NCBI RefSeq assembly: GCF_003626735.1 | Contig: NZ_RBHX01000001.1 | Coordinates: forward strand, 930,001 to 994,000 | From: Microbacterium sp. CGR2 | Lineage (GTDB): Bacteria > Actinomycetota > Actinomycetes > Actinomycetales > Microbacteriaceae | Reading direction: 5' to 3' | Length of the DNA: 64,000 bases | Shown: piece after piece, positions 54,673 to 64,000 of the stretch | How the letters are laid out: each line of letters begins with the position of its first letter | Position numbering within the stretch: the stretch's first letter is position 1 | Made by a program: the position numbers and the translations under genes | The notes under the pieces: generated by a model | Databases searched by the model: none | What the model saw: only the letters and a program-made list of their open reading frames with translations | What the model was told of the DNA's origin: nothing

Positions 54673-55736
54673 GAACCGGTCCCCTTCTTCTTCGCGCGCT
54701 TCTTGCCCACCGGCTGCTGACGCTTCGGTGCCTGAGCCTTTGCCTTCTCGGCTTCTTCGAGCAGACGCTGCTGCTCCGCTTCGTACGCCGCCATCGGGAC
54801 GACCTTGCCCGACGAGTCGATGGCCTTGCCCTTGCGAGCGAGGCGCTCTTCCCGCGCCTTGGCGGCCTCGGAGCCGGGTGTCGGCATCTCACGGATGACG
54901 AGGAACTGCTGACCCATGGTCCAGAGGTTCGAGATGAACCAGTACACGACGACGCCGAGCGGGAAGAAGATACCCGAGAAGATGAAGCCCAGCGGCAGCA
55001 CGTAGAGCATGATCTTCTGCATCTGGTACGCCTGGCCGGTCTTGGCCTCGGGCGACAGGTTCTTCGAGATGATCTGCAGCTGAGTGAAGAACTGCGAGCC
55101 GATCATGAGTACGACGAGCGTGACCAGGATGACGATCGCGGTGGTGTTCTGCGCGTCGACAGCGTCACCGAGTGTCTCATGCAGAGACGCGACGCCGAAC
55201 AGCTTGGCGTCGTAGAACTCCTGGGTGAGCTCGGGGCTCATGAGCCCCACTCCACCGACACCGTTCTCGGCGTGCTTCTTCACGTCGCTCAGCACGCTGA
55301 ACAGCGAGAAGAAGATCGGCATCTGCACCAAGAGCGGAAGGCAGCTCGACATCGGCGTCGTGCCGTGCTTCTTATACAGCGCCATGGTCTCGCGGCTCAT
55401 GGCCTCACGAGAGAGCTGATCCTTCTTACCGCGATACTTCTCCTGAACTTTACGGAGTTCAGGAGCGATTTCCATCATCTTTCGCTGGCTCTTGATCTGC
55501 TTGACGAAGAGCGGAATCAGCGCAGCACGGACGACGATCACGAGTCCGACGATCGACAGAACCCAGGTGAGGCCGGAGGCGGCGGGCATGCCGACCGCAG
55601 TCAACAGCGCATGCCAGGCGACGAGGATGAGCTCGACGACCCACTTCAGCGGCCAGAGGATGGTGCCGATCAGGTCGAACCCACCCCCTGCATCGGGGCT
55701 CGGAGTGTTGCTGGCGAGCAGAAGGTCAAGACCCAC
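54669..55736 (-). CDS. yidC: Membrane protein insertase YidC
   Basis: YidC/Oxa1 inserts proteins into the cell membrane. The 355-aa protein has five hydrophobic segments and conserved motifs LIPLFVKQIKSQRKMMEIAP, ELRKVQEKYRGKKDQ and MSSCLPLLVQMPIFFSLF. The long charged C-terminal tail (EEAEKAKAQAPKRQQPVGKK) is ribosome-facing. It overlaps jag by 4 bases and lies 3 bases after yidD. Confidence 0.96.
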   Translation of the reverse strand: MGLDLLLASNTPSPDAGGGFDLIGTILWPLKWVVELILVAWHALLTAVGMPAASGLTWVLSIVGLVIVVRAALIPLFVKQIKSQRKMMEIAPELRKVQEKYRGKKDQLSREAMSRETMALYKKHGTTPMSSCLPLLVQMPIFFSLFSVLSDVKKHAENGVGGVGLMSPELTQEFYDAKLFGVASLHETLGDAVDAQNTTAIVILVTLVVLMIGSQFFTQLQIISKNLSPEAKTGQAYQMQKIMLYVLPLGFIFSGIFFPLGVVVYWFISNLWTMGQQFLVIREMPTPGSEAAKAREERLARKGKAIDSSGKVVPMAAYEAEQQRLLEEAEKAKAQAPKRQQPVGKKRAKKKGTGS

Positions 55737-55739
55737 CGA

Positions 55740-56090
55740 TCAGTCCTTTCGGGAAGGGACGACGAAACCGTGAGCAGTCAGGTCGTAGCGGAAGTGTTCG
55801 TGCGGACGGACGTCATCGACGCCGCCGTGGCTCCAGGGATTGCAGCGGAGGATGCGCCAGGCGGAGGCTATGGTCCCCCGCACGGCACCGTGCTGCTGCA
55901 CCGCACCTACAGCGTAAGCGGAGCAAGAGGGATAGTACGCACAGACGTCTCCATACAGCGGAGAGATGACCCTGCGGTATCCGGCCAGAAAGCCGAGGAC
56001 GAGATTGCGGGGTACCAGCGGGATGCTGCGCAACAGATCCCGCGACTGCATCCGCGCCGTCCCGATCGAGGACGCCGGCAGCGCGGTCAC
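55740..56090 (-). CDS. yidD: Membrane protein insertion efficiency factor YidD
   Basis: YidD helps membrane insertion beside YidC. Its hallmark is GYRRVISPLYGDVCAYYPSCSAYAVGAVQQHG with three cysteines, then RILRCNPWSHGGVDDV. GTG 56090 overlaps the rnpA stop (GTGA), implying coupling and a 116-aa product; ATG 56051 would shorten it by 13 residues. The order rnpA-yidD-yidC is standard. Confidence 0.9.
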   Translation of the reverse strand: MTALPASSIGTARMQSRDLLRSIPLVPRNLVLGFLAGYRRVISPLYGDVCAYYPSCSAYAVGAVQQHGAVRGTIASAWRILRCNPWSHGGVDDVRPHEHFRYDLTAHGFVVPSRKD

Positions 56091-56443
56091 GGAGTGCTCG
56101 CAGCGGAAACCGGCGAGAGTCTGCTCAGACACCGCGTCACGTCCGCGCGCAGTTCAGCGAACGACGCGGTTGCGGACGCAGGAAGGGCACGGATGACGAC
56201 ATCCGTGCCCTTCGGAACCGTCGGGAGCGCTTCGGCGCAGACGGCCTTCAGCCGTCGACGTACCGTGTTGCGCACCACAGCGGTGCCTACCTGCTTGCTG
56301 ATGATGAAACCGAATCTCGCGGCCCTGTTCTCGCCCGTCGAAAGCATCGACGTGAGTACCCGCGACCCGCCACAACGGGAACCGCGACGAACGACCAGGC
56401 GATAGTCGCTCCCGCGGGTCAACCGATACGGGCGGGCGAGCAC
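56087..56443 (-). CDS. rnpA: Ribonuclease P protein component
   Basis: RnpA is the protein subunit of RNase P, which matures tRNA 5' ends. The 118-aa protein has the signature ARFGFIISKQVGTAVVRNTVRRRLKAV (RNR motif) and a basic N-terminus (RLTRGSDYRLVVRRG). GTG 56443 follows the rpmH stop by 6 bases. It overlaps yidD. Confidence 0.95.
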   Translation of the reverse strand: MLARPYRLTRGSDYRLVVRRGSRCGGSRVLTSMLSTGENRAARFGFIISKQVGTAVVRNTVRRRLKAVCAEALPTVPKGTDVVIRALPASATASFAELRADVTRCLSRLSPVSAASTP

Positions 56444-56449
56444 AGCGGA

Positions 56450-56587
56450 CTACGCAGAGAGCTCGGTGCGGCCCTTCGCGCGGCGAGCAGCAAGGATGCC
56501 GCGGCCGGCACGCGTACGCATGCGGGCACGGAATCCGTGCTTCTTGGCGCGACGACGGTTGTTGGGCTGGAAAGTACGCTTCGACAT
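56450..56587 (-). CDS. rpmH: 50S ribosomal protein L34
   Basis: The 45-aa protein is L34: [20 protein letters not shown], then [20 protein letters not shown] and TELSA. It is highly basic and matches the family end to end. The ATG is the reverse complement of 56585-56587 and the stop is TAG at 56452-56450. It heads the rpmH-rnpA-yidD-yidC-jag-rsmG direction, opposite to dnaA. Confidence 0.98.
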   Translation of the reverse strand: MSKRTFQPNNRRRAKKHGFRARMRTRAGRGILAARRAKGRTELSA

Positions 56588-56904
56588 GGAATCACTCCGG
56601 GAATACTGCCACCGGGTTCACTGCGACCGGAGACATGGGGAACTGCCAAAAATGGCATAAGTCAACCGACTTAGGGTACGTCTTTGCGGCGCACAGAGCA
56701 AATCTGCGCGCTCACAGGAACCACGCCCGGTGCGGACCGCACAGCCATTATCCACAACCGACCGGCTGTCGGCGTACACAACACGCGCGAGGATTCTCTA
56801 GGGCGGCTTGCCGTTCACAGCCGCGGTGACTACCGTGGCAACCGAAGTTATCCACAGGGGGCACGACATCTCGACCCCGCCTCGATCCCCCGTTCCGGAG
56901 CGTC
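56588..56904. other. rpmH-dnaA intergenic region with DnaA boxes
   Basis: The region holds no gene. DnaA boxes TTATCCACA lie at 56748-56756 and 56848-56856, exactly 100 bases apart, upstream of dnaA, so DnaA autoregulation is expected. Two small inverted repeats, TGCCA-AAAA-TGGCA (56644-56657) and AAGTC-AACC-GACTT (56659-56672), sit where the divergent rpmH and dnaA promoters should be. CCGGAG precedes the dnaA ATG. Confidence 0.75.
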
Positions 56905-58296
56905 ATGTCCTCACCCGCCCAGCCTGACGTACCCATCTGGACCACGGTGCAGGAATTGCTGGTCGATGACGACCGGGTCACGCCGCAGCTGCAGGGCTTC
57001 CTGAGTCTCGCCGTCCCGGCCGGCGTGATGTCCGCGACGCTCTATCTCGAGGTTCCGAATGACCTCACCGCAGCCCAGATCAACAAGCGACTGCGGTTGC
57101 CGATCATGGAAGCTCTCTCCCATATCGGCGAAGAGGTCACGTCGTATCGCGTGGTCGTCAATCACGAGCTCGCCGAACAGGCCGCAGCTCCCATGGCTGT
57201 CGCCGACTACGGCCGGCACGAGCAGATCCGCGTCGAATCGCCCATGGAGCAGCCGACGCAGCTGCGGCACGAATCTCGGCTGAACCCCAAGTACACCTTC
57301 GACAACTTCGTGATCGGTCAGTCCAACCGTTTCGCCCACGCCGCTGCGGTCGCGGTCGCCGAGGCGCCGGCCAAGGCATACAACCCGCTGTTCATCTACG
57401 GCGACTCGGGGCTGGGCAAGACTCACCTGCTCCACGCGATCGGCGACTACGCCCAATCGCTCTACGCAGGAGTCAAGGTCCGGTATGTGTCGAGCGAGGA
57501 GTTCACCAACGACTTCATCAACTCGATCGCCAACAACCGTGGTGCCGCGTTCCAGGCCCGCTACCGCGACGTCGACATCCTCCTCATCGATGACATCCAG
57601 TTCCTTCAGGGGCGAGCCGAGACGCAGGAAGCCTTCTTCCACACCTTCAACACACTTCACGATCACAACAAGCAGGTGGTGATCACCAGTGACGTCGCTC
57701 CCAAGCATCTGACGGGCTTCGAGGATCGCATGCGCAGCCGCTTCGAGTGGGGCCTCATCACCGATGTGCAGGCGCCCGACCTGGAGACACGCATCGCCAT
57801 CCTCCGCAAGAAGGCACAGAGCGAAGCGCTGCACATCCCCGACGAAGTGCTCGAGTACATCGCGACGGTCGTCTCCTCGAACATCCGCGAACTCGAAGGA
57901 GCGCTGATCCGCGTCTCCGCCTTCGCGAGCCTGAACCGTTCCGCCCTGGACATCTCCCTGGCGCAGACCGTCCTCCGCGACATCATCGACACGGCCGAGG
58001 ACAACATCATCTCGCCGACCGACATCATCACCGCCACCGCGCAGTACTTCAAGCTCACCGTCGACGACCTCTACGGCTCGAGCAGATCGCAGCAGATCGC
58101 GACCGCGCGACAGATCGCCATGTACCTGTGCCGCGAGCGGACGAGCCTGTCTCTGCCGAAGATCGGTCAGTTGTTCGGCAACCGCGACCACACGACCGTC
58201 ATGTACGCGTACAAGAAGATCAGTGAGCTCATGAAGGAGCGCAGGTCGATCTACAACCAGGTCACCGAGATCACGACGCAGCTCGGTCGGCGCTGA
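56905..58296 (+). CDS. dnaA: Chromosomal replication initiator DnaA
   Basis: DnaA binds DnaA boxes and melts oriC. The 463-aa protein has N-terminal domain I (WTTVQELLVDDDRVTPQLQG), a short domain II, and the AAA core beginning LNPKYTFDNFVIGQSNRFAH. Walker A is GDSGLGKT at 166-173 and Walker B is ILLIDDIQF. The C-terminal DNA-binding signature is GNRDHTTVMYAYKKI. Domain II is shorter than in streptomycetes. It is the first gene of the dnaA-dnaN-recF direction. Confidence 0.98.
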   Translation: MSSPAQPDVPIWTTVQELLVDDDRVTPQLQGFLSLAVPAGVMSATLYLEVPNDLTAAQINKRLRLPIMEALSHIGEEVTSYRVVVNHELAEQAAAPMAVADYGRHEQIRVESPMEQPTQLRHESRLNPKYTFDNFVIGQSNRFAHAAAVAVAEAPAKAYNPLFIYGDSGLGKTHLLHAIGDYAQSLYAGVKVRYVSSEEFTNDFINSIANNRGAAFQARYRDVDILLIDDIQFLQGRAETQEAFFHTFNTLHDHNKQVVITSDVAPKHLTGFEDRMRSRFEWGLITDVQAPDLETRIAILRKKAQSEALHIPDEVLEYIATVVSSNIRELEGALIRVSAFASLNRSALDISLAQTVLRDIIDTAEDNIISPTDIITATAQYFKLTVDDLYGSSRSQQIATARQIAMYLCRERTSLSLPKIGQLFGNRDHTTVMYAYKKISELMKERRSIYNQVTEITTQLGRR

Positions 58297-58309
58297 ACCC
58301 GAGCGGTCC

Positions 58310-58356
58310 GAGAAGGGGCCCGGAGCATCCGCCAGGGGTGTTTCGGGCCCCTTCTC
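58310..58356 (+). terminator. Terminator after dnaA
   Basis: GAGAAGGGGCCCG (58310-58322) and CGGGCCCCTTCTC (58344-58356) form a perfect 13-bp stem with a 21-base loop, 13 bases beyond the dnaA stop. Confidence 0.8.
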
Positions 58357-58788
58357 CGTCCCCTGGCAGCGATCGCTGCCTCGGATAAATGCCTCTATGC
58401 ACATGTGGATAACTTGTGGATGGATGCCTCCGAAATCGGGACGGATGTGTGGCAAACCACGAAACCTGTGGATAACTCCGGGAGGTACCCCGAATCGATG
58501 GATGCCGTATACCCGCGGATTCCTCAGGGATTCCACAAGTGACAACCGTGTAGTTCCTTACTCGCGCCTGCTTTCCACCGACTTATCCACAGAATCCACA
58601 GCGGTTAACACCGTTAAGGAGTTAAGTCATTCAAGGGTGATCCGATCACCAGACGGTGGGGAGAATCGAGGGACGAACGACAAAACCCTCGAACGTAGGG
58701 CGAGACGGGACTGTGGGGCTAGCATGGGAAGCCCTGCACCGGCAGGACCGACGACGACAAGTCACAGATCGACGACAAGGGAGCACCC
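58357..58788. other. Chromosomal replication origin oriC
   Basis: The dnaA-dnaN gap is the expected oriC. DnaA boxes exactly matching the consensus lie at 58404-58412 and 58467-58475 (TGTGGATAA) and 58583-58591 (TTATCCACA). Near matches include TGTGGATGG (58415) and AATCCACAG (58593). An AT-richer patch with GTTAA at 58604, 58613 and 58621 follows and may be the unwinding element. Box number is modest compared with streptomycetes. Confidence 0.85.
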
Positions 58789-59931
58789 GTGAGGTTTCAG
58801 GTCAACCGCGATGTCTTCAGTGAGGCTGTGTCGTTCGTCGTCAAGCTTCTGCCGCAGCGCAACCCTCAGCCGATCCTCGCCGGAGTTCTGATCGAGGCAG
58901 ACGGTTCCGGTCTGACCCTCTCGGCCTTCGACTACGAAGCCTCGGCGCGCACCACCATCGAAGCCACCGTCGACACTCCGGGCACGATCCTCGTTCACGG
59001 CCGGTTGCTCTCGGACATCGCCAGCCGACTCCCGAACGCTCCGATCGAGATCGCCGTCGAAGACGACGGCGGAATCTCCGTCACCTGCGGCTCTGCCCGA
59101 TTCACGCTGGCCGCCATGCCGGTCGAGGAATACCCATCGATCCCCGAGGTCTCCGGCTCGTCGGGTGTCGTCCCGGCCGACGACTTCGGTACCGCGATCG
59201 CCCAGGTCGGTTTCGCCGCTTCCCGCGACGACGTCACCCCCGTGCTGACCGGTGTCCAACTCGCCGTATCCGGCCAGAGCCTCAGCCTCGTGGCCACCGA
59301 CCGCTACCGGGTGTCGATCCGCGACGTCCCGTGGGACGGCGAAGCCGTCGAGGCGAATGCTCTCGTCCCGGCGCGCACCCTGGTCGAGGTCGGAAAGACG
59401 TTCGGACACGCCGGCACGATTCAGATCGCGTTCTCCGGGGCTGGCGAGCGCGAGATCATCGCCTTCACCGCCGGGAACAAGACGGTGACGTCGTTGCTGA
59501 TCAAAGGAAACTTCCCGCCGGTCCGACGGCTGTTCCCCGAGCAGACCGATCACTACGCGGTCGTCAACACCGCAGACCTGGTCGAAGCGGTCCGTCGCGT
59601 GTCGCTCGTCCTCGACCGGGCTGCTCCCCTGCGTTTCACCTTCTCGAACGACAGCGTCACGATGGATGCTTCCGGCAGCGAGCACGCCCGGGCATCGGAG
59701 TCTGTCGACGCGATCCTTTCCGGCGGCGAAGAGGTCACCCTGGGCCTCAACCCGCAGTACCTGATCGAGGCTCTCGGCGCGGTAAAGAGCGAGTTCGTCC
59801 GAGTGACCTTCACCTCGAGCGACAACGCGAACAAGCTCAGCCCGGTGCTGATCACGAGCCAGACCTCGGTCGACAAGGCGGGGCTGGACTCGTTCAAGTA
59901 CCTGCTGCAGCCGAACCTCCTCCTCCGCTGA
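58789..59931 (+). CDS. dnaN: DNA polymerase III sliding clamp, beta subunit
   Basis: The clamp rings DNA and tethers polymerase III. The 380-aa length and three-domain pattern are typical: FQVNRDVFSEAVSFVVKLLP, LAAMPVEEYPSIPE, and a C-terminal SPVLIT region near the partner-binding pocket. GTG 58789 has AAGGGAG upstream. recF follows 67 bases later with its own leaderless promoter. Confidence 0.98.
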   Translation: MRFQVNRDVFSEAVSFVVKLLPQRNPQPILAGVLIEADGSGLTLSAFDYEASARTTIEATVDTPGTILVHGRLLSDIASRLPNAPIEIAVEDDGGISVTCGSARFTLAAMPVEEYPSIPEVSGSSGVVPADDFGTAIAQVGFAASRDDVTPVLTGVQLAVSGQSLSLVATDRYRVSIRDVPWDGEAVEANALVPARTLVEVGKTFGHAGTIQIAFSGAGEREIIAFTAGNKTVTSLLIKGNFPPVRRLFPEQTDHYAVVNTADLVEAVRRVSLVLDRAAPLRFTFSNDSVTMDASGSEHARASESVDAILSGGEEVTLGLNPQYLIEALGAVKSEFVRVTFTSSDNANKLSPVLITSQTSVDKAGLDSFKYLLQPNLLLR

Positions 59932-59986
59932 TCGGCACGGCTCTCCGTCCGTGTCGTGCGCTCAGGGGAGTGTCCGACCCCGAAGG

Positions 59987-59992
59987 TAGGCT
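59987..59992 (+). promoter_or_regulatory. Leaderless -10 box for recF (TAGGCT)
   Basis: TAGGCT ends exactly six bases before the recF GTG. It indicates a promoter inside the dnaN-recF gap. Confidence 0.55.
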
Positions 59993-59998
59993 GACCCC

Positions 59999-61219
59999 GT
60001 GATCGTGGAGCACCTGAGTCTGGTCGACTTCCGCAATTACGCGACCGCAGAACTCGCGCTCCATCGCGGTCCGAATGTCTTGGTCGGTCGTAACGGGCAG
60101 GGCAAGACGAATCTCGCCGAAGCCGTCGTCTTCCTTGCGACGCTCGGCTCGCATCGGGTCTCGACAGACGCACCGATGGTGCGCGACGGAAAAGAGAATG
60201 CGATCATCCGCGCGCGGCTCGCTCATGGGGAGCGCACCGTGCTGGTCGAGGTACAGGTCAACCGACAGGGTTCCAACAAGGCCCGAATCAACGGTTCACC
60301 CTCCAAGATCAACGAGCTTCCGCGATATGCGCACGTGGTGCTGTTCGCTCCCGAAGACCTCCAGATCGTCCGAGGCGACCCGTCTGCTCGCCGCCGTTTC
60401 GCCGACCAGCTCCTCATCCAGAGAACACCGCGTCTGGCTGCCGTTCTCGGCGACTACGACAGGGTCCTCAAGCAGCGGAATGCACTGCTCAAATCGGCGC
60501 GAGCACGAGGTATCCGCGGTGAAGGTCTGAGCACGCTCGAGGTGTGGGACGAGAAGCTCGTCGCTCTGGGATCCGAGATCATCACCGCACGTCAGCGCCT
60601 GGCCGTCGATCTGCAGCAGCCGGTGTCCGATGCATACGCGGCGATCGCCGGCGCCGACCACCGCCCCGAGTTGGACTGGGCGCTGTCGGTGAGCGGTGGC
60701 GATCCTGAAGACGGAGAGGATGCCGATCACGCGACCGAGACCGACCGGGAAAGCGGGCCGAATGCCGACAAGGCCGGCACTCGCCACATCGCGGAGATGT
60801 TCCGCGCTTCTCTGGCTGCGAAGCGGACGAAAGAGCTCGACAGAGGGCTCACGCTCACCGGCCCGCACCGCGACGACCTGGTGCTGCGGGTGCGTGATCT
60901 TCCGGTCAAGGGATACGCGTCGCACGGGGAGTCCTGGTCGATCGCGCTCGCGCTGCGGCTCGCCTCGGCAGAGCTTCTGCGAAGCGAGTCCCCGGCGGGC
61001 GACCCCGTGCTCATCCTCGATGACGTCTTCGCCGAGCTCGACGCCGACCGTCGCCAACGGCTGGCCGGTCTGACCGCAGGGTACGAGCAGGTGGTCGTCA
61101 CCGCTGCCGTCGAGGAGGACATCCCCGAGGTTCTGCACGCCCACGTCGTGCAGATCGACGCCGGCACGATCCGCGACGAACGCACACCAAAGGCTGATGA
61201 GGGGGGGAGAAACGGATGA
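59999..61219 (+). CDS. recF: DNA replication and repair protein RecF
   Basis: RecF is an SMC-like ATPase that helps load RecA at gaps. Walker A is GRNGQGKT at 30-37, the signature LTGPHRDDLVLRV follows, and Walker B is PVLILDDVFAELD. The 406-aa protein carries an acidic insertion (DPEDGEDADHATETDRESG) in the coiled region, longer than in many relatives. The GTG start lacks a ribosome-binding site. The stop overlaps the next gene (ATGA). Confidence 0.97.
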   Translation: MIVEHLSLVDFRNYATAELALHRGPNVLVGRNGQGKTNLAEAVVFLATLGSHRVSTDAPMVRDGKENAIIRARLAHGERTVLVEVQVNRQGSNKARINGSPSKINELPRYAHVVLFAPEDLQIVRGDPSARRRFADQLLIQRTPRLAAVLGDYDRVLKQRNALLKSARARGIRGEGLSTLEVWDEKLVALGSEIITARQRLAVDLQQPVSDAYAAIAGADHRPELDWALSVSGGDPEDGEDADHATETDRESGPNADKAGTRHIAEMFRASLAAKRTKELDRGLTLTGPHRDDLVLRVRDLPVKGYASHGESWSIALALRLASAELLRSESPAGDPVLILDDVFAELDADRRQRLAGLTAGYEQVVVTAAVEEDIPEVLHAHVVQIDAGTIRDERTPKADEGGRNG

Positions 61220-61719
61220 CTGATCCGACCCCGAAGCCCGCCACACCCGACGTACCGGAGACCGTGGCGACCTACTTGCGCCTGCGTGGATTGAAGCCGA
61301 GCTCGACCTCGTGGAAGCGCAAACGTCGCATCGTCGATGACGACAATGCTCCGTTCACTCCAGGACGCGATCCCGGCTCTTTGGGCGCCGTGCTCGACAG
61401 GCTCAGCCGCGACTCGGGCTGGCAGATCACTCTCGCGCGCGAAGATCTGGTGCGGCAATGGGCCGATCTCGCGGGCGCAGACACGGCGAAGCACTCCGAG
61501 CCGGTTTCACTTGAGCGCGGTCTGCTCACGGTGAAATGCGATTCGACCGCATGGGCGAAGAACCTGCAGTTCATGCGTGCGACGATCCTCACGGAGATCG
61601 GTCGACGCTACCCGGATGCCGGGGTGGAGAACCTCCGCTTCATCGGACCCGACGTCCCGTCGTGGAAATGGGGTCCCAGAGCCGTTCCAGGACGGGGCCC
61701 GCGCGATACCTACGGGTAG
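61216..61719 (+). CDS. DUF721 protein, DciA-like helicase loader
   Basis: The 167-aa protein has the DUF721 fold: GSLGAVLDRLSRDSGW, WADLAGADTAKHSEPVSL, and LLTVKCDSTAWAKNLQFMR. DciA proteins load or regulate the DnaB helicase in bacteria without DnaC/DnaI, and this position between recF and gyrB is the actinobacterial standard. ATG 61216 overlaps the recF stop by 4 bases. The N-terminal half is disordered and basic. Confidence 0.92.
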   Translation: MTDPTPKPATPDVPETVATYLRLRGLKPSSTSWKRKRRIVDDDNAPFTPGRDPGSLGAVLDRLSRDSGWQITLAREDLVRQWADLAGADTAKHSEPVSLERGLLTVKCDSTAWAKNLQFMRATILTEIGRRYPDAGVENLRFIGPDVPSWKWGPRAVPGRGPRDTYG

Positions 61720-61795
61720 GGCACCACGCAAGGGGTCTGAAACGCTCAGAGGGCCACACGCGGCCGTTTAGCCGCATGTCGTGACGAAACCCGGC

Positions 61796-61801
61796 TAGAA
61801 T
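61796..61801 (+). promoter_or_regulatory. -10 box before gyrB (TAGAAT)
   Basis: TAGAAT lies 36 bases before the gyrB ATG, and the first transcribed base would be near 61808. Confidence 0.55.
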
Positions 61802-61813
61802 GGGAGTTCGTGA

Positions 61814-63922
<2,109 letters not shown>

Positions 63923-63931
63923 CATGCGTTT

Positions 63932-64000
63932 CGTCTCGCTTCGCTCGCTCAACGACCGTGATTCTGCTCCGGTCGTCGAGCGAGGAGCGAAGCGAAGAGA
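63932..64000. repeat. Long imperfect palindrome after gyrB
   Basis: TCTCGCTTCGCTCGCTCAACGACCG-like left arm (63934-63958, shortened here by pattern TCGCTTCGCTCGCTC) pairs with a right arm beginning CGGTCG (63970) and running to the window end. A few bases bulge. It may act as gyrB terminator or be a dispersed palindromic element; the right end is cut by the window. Confidence 0.65.

Overview
The window is a high-GC actinobacterial chromosome segment. Its gene content and order point to Microbacteriaceae, probably Microbacterium or a close relative; this is inferred from protein character, with no database search. It spans the replication-origin neighbourhood. rpmH-rnpA-yidD-yidC-jag-rsmG-(GNAT)-parA-parB run leftward from about 56.6 kb to 48.4 kb. 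dnaA, oriC, dnaN, recF, a DciA-like DUF721 gene and gyrB run rightward from 56.9 kb to 63.9 kb. Upstream of the par genes is the familiar actinobacterial group CCA-adding enzyme / DUF6049 / murJ / trxB / trxA.

Layout. 0.1-5 kb: an FAD/NAD(P)-binding protein with an MFS exporter, a spermidine-synthase-like protein, a metallo-beta-lactamase-fold hydrolase and a small multidrug exporter. 5-9 kb: two MerR regulators, one coupled to a GPP34 protein and one to an MFS exporter. Three MerR-type promoters (TTGACC, 19-bp palindromic spacer, -10) are readable. 9-13 kb: a MmyB-like regulator and an ECF42-type sigma factor operon (DUF998, YCII/DGPF protein, sigma). The operon faces a DUF1579-like gene across two mirror-image promoters of identical sequence. 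13-16 kb: a cystathionine lyase-type enzyme, AraC regulator, HAD hydrolase and NIPSNAP-like protein. 16-21 kb: dnaB, two damaged or truncated secreted-protein genes, and rplI-rpsR-ssb-rpsF. 21-25.5 kb: a lipoprotein, a GNAT enzyme, a membrane protein gene broken by an in-frame TAG, and a GAF-domain regulator. 25.7-32.3 kb: a four-gene coupled operon (unknown 97-aa protein, glgX, treY, treZ) for making trehalose from glycogen. 32.3-33 kb: a VapBC-like toxin-antitoxin pair. 33-40 kb: CCA-adding enzyme, a GH2 glycosidase, an ASCH protein, an LLM oxidoreductase and a methyltransferase. 40-48 kb: DUF6049, murJ, trxB, trxA, small genes and a sugar MFS transporter. 48-64 kb: the partition and origin region.

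The least ordinary part is the roughly 2.2-kb gene-free stretch behind parA (about 50.3-52.6 kb). It holds several of the eight perfect parS sites, a 75-bp parS-bearing repeat, a seven-unit 14-bp tandem array and a five-unit array with an exact 23-bp period. Other signals worth attention are the mirror-image ECF promoters, the MerR promoter geometry, a set of leaderless promoters with a fixed 6-nt gap between the -10 box and the start codon, DnaA boxes beside dnaB, and the two broken genes. No tRNA, rRNA, CRISPR array, insertion sequence or prophage was seen.
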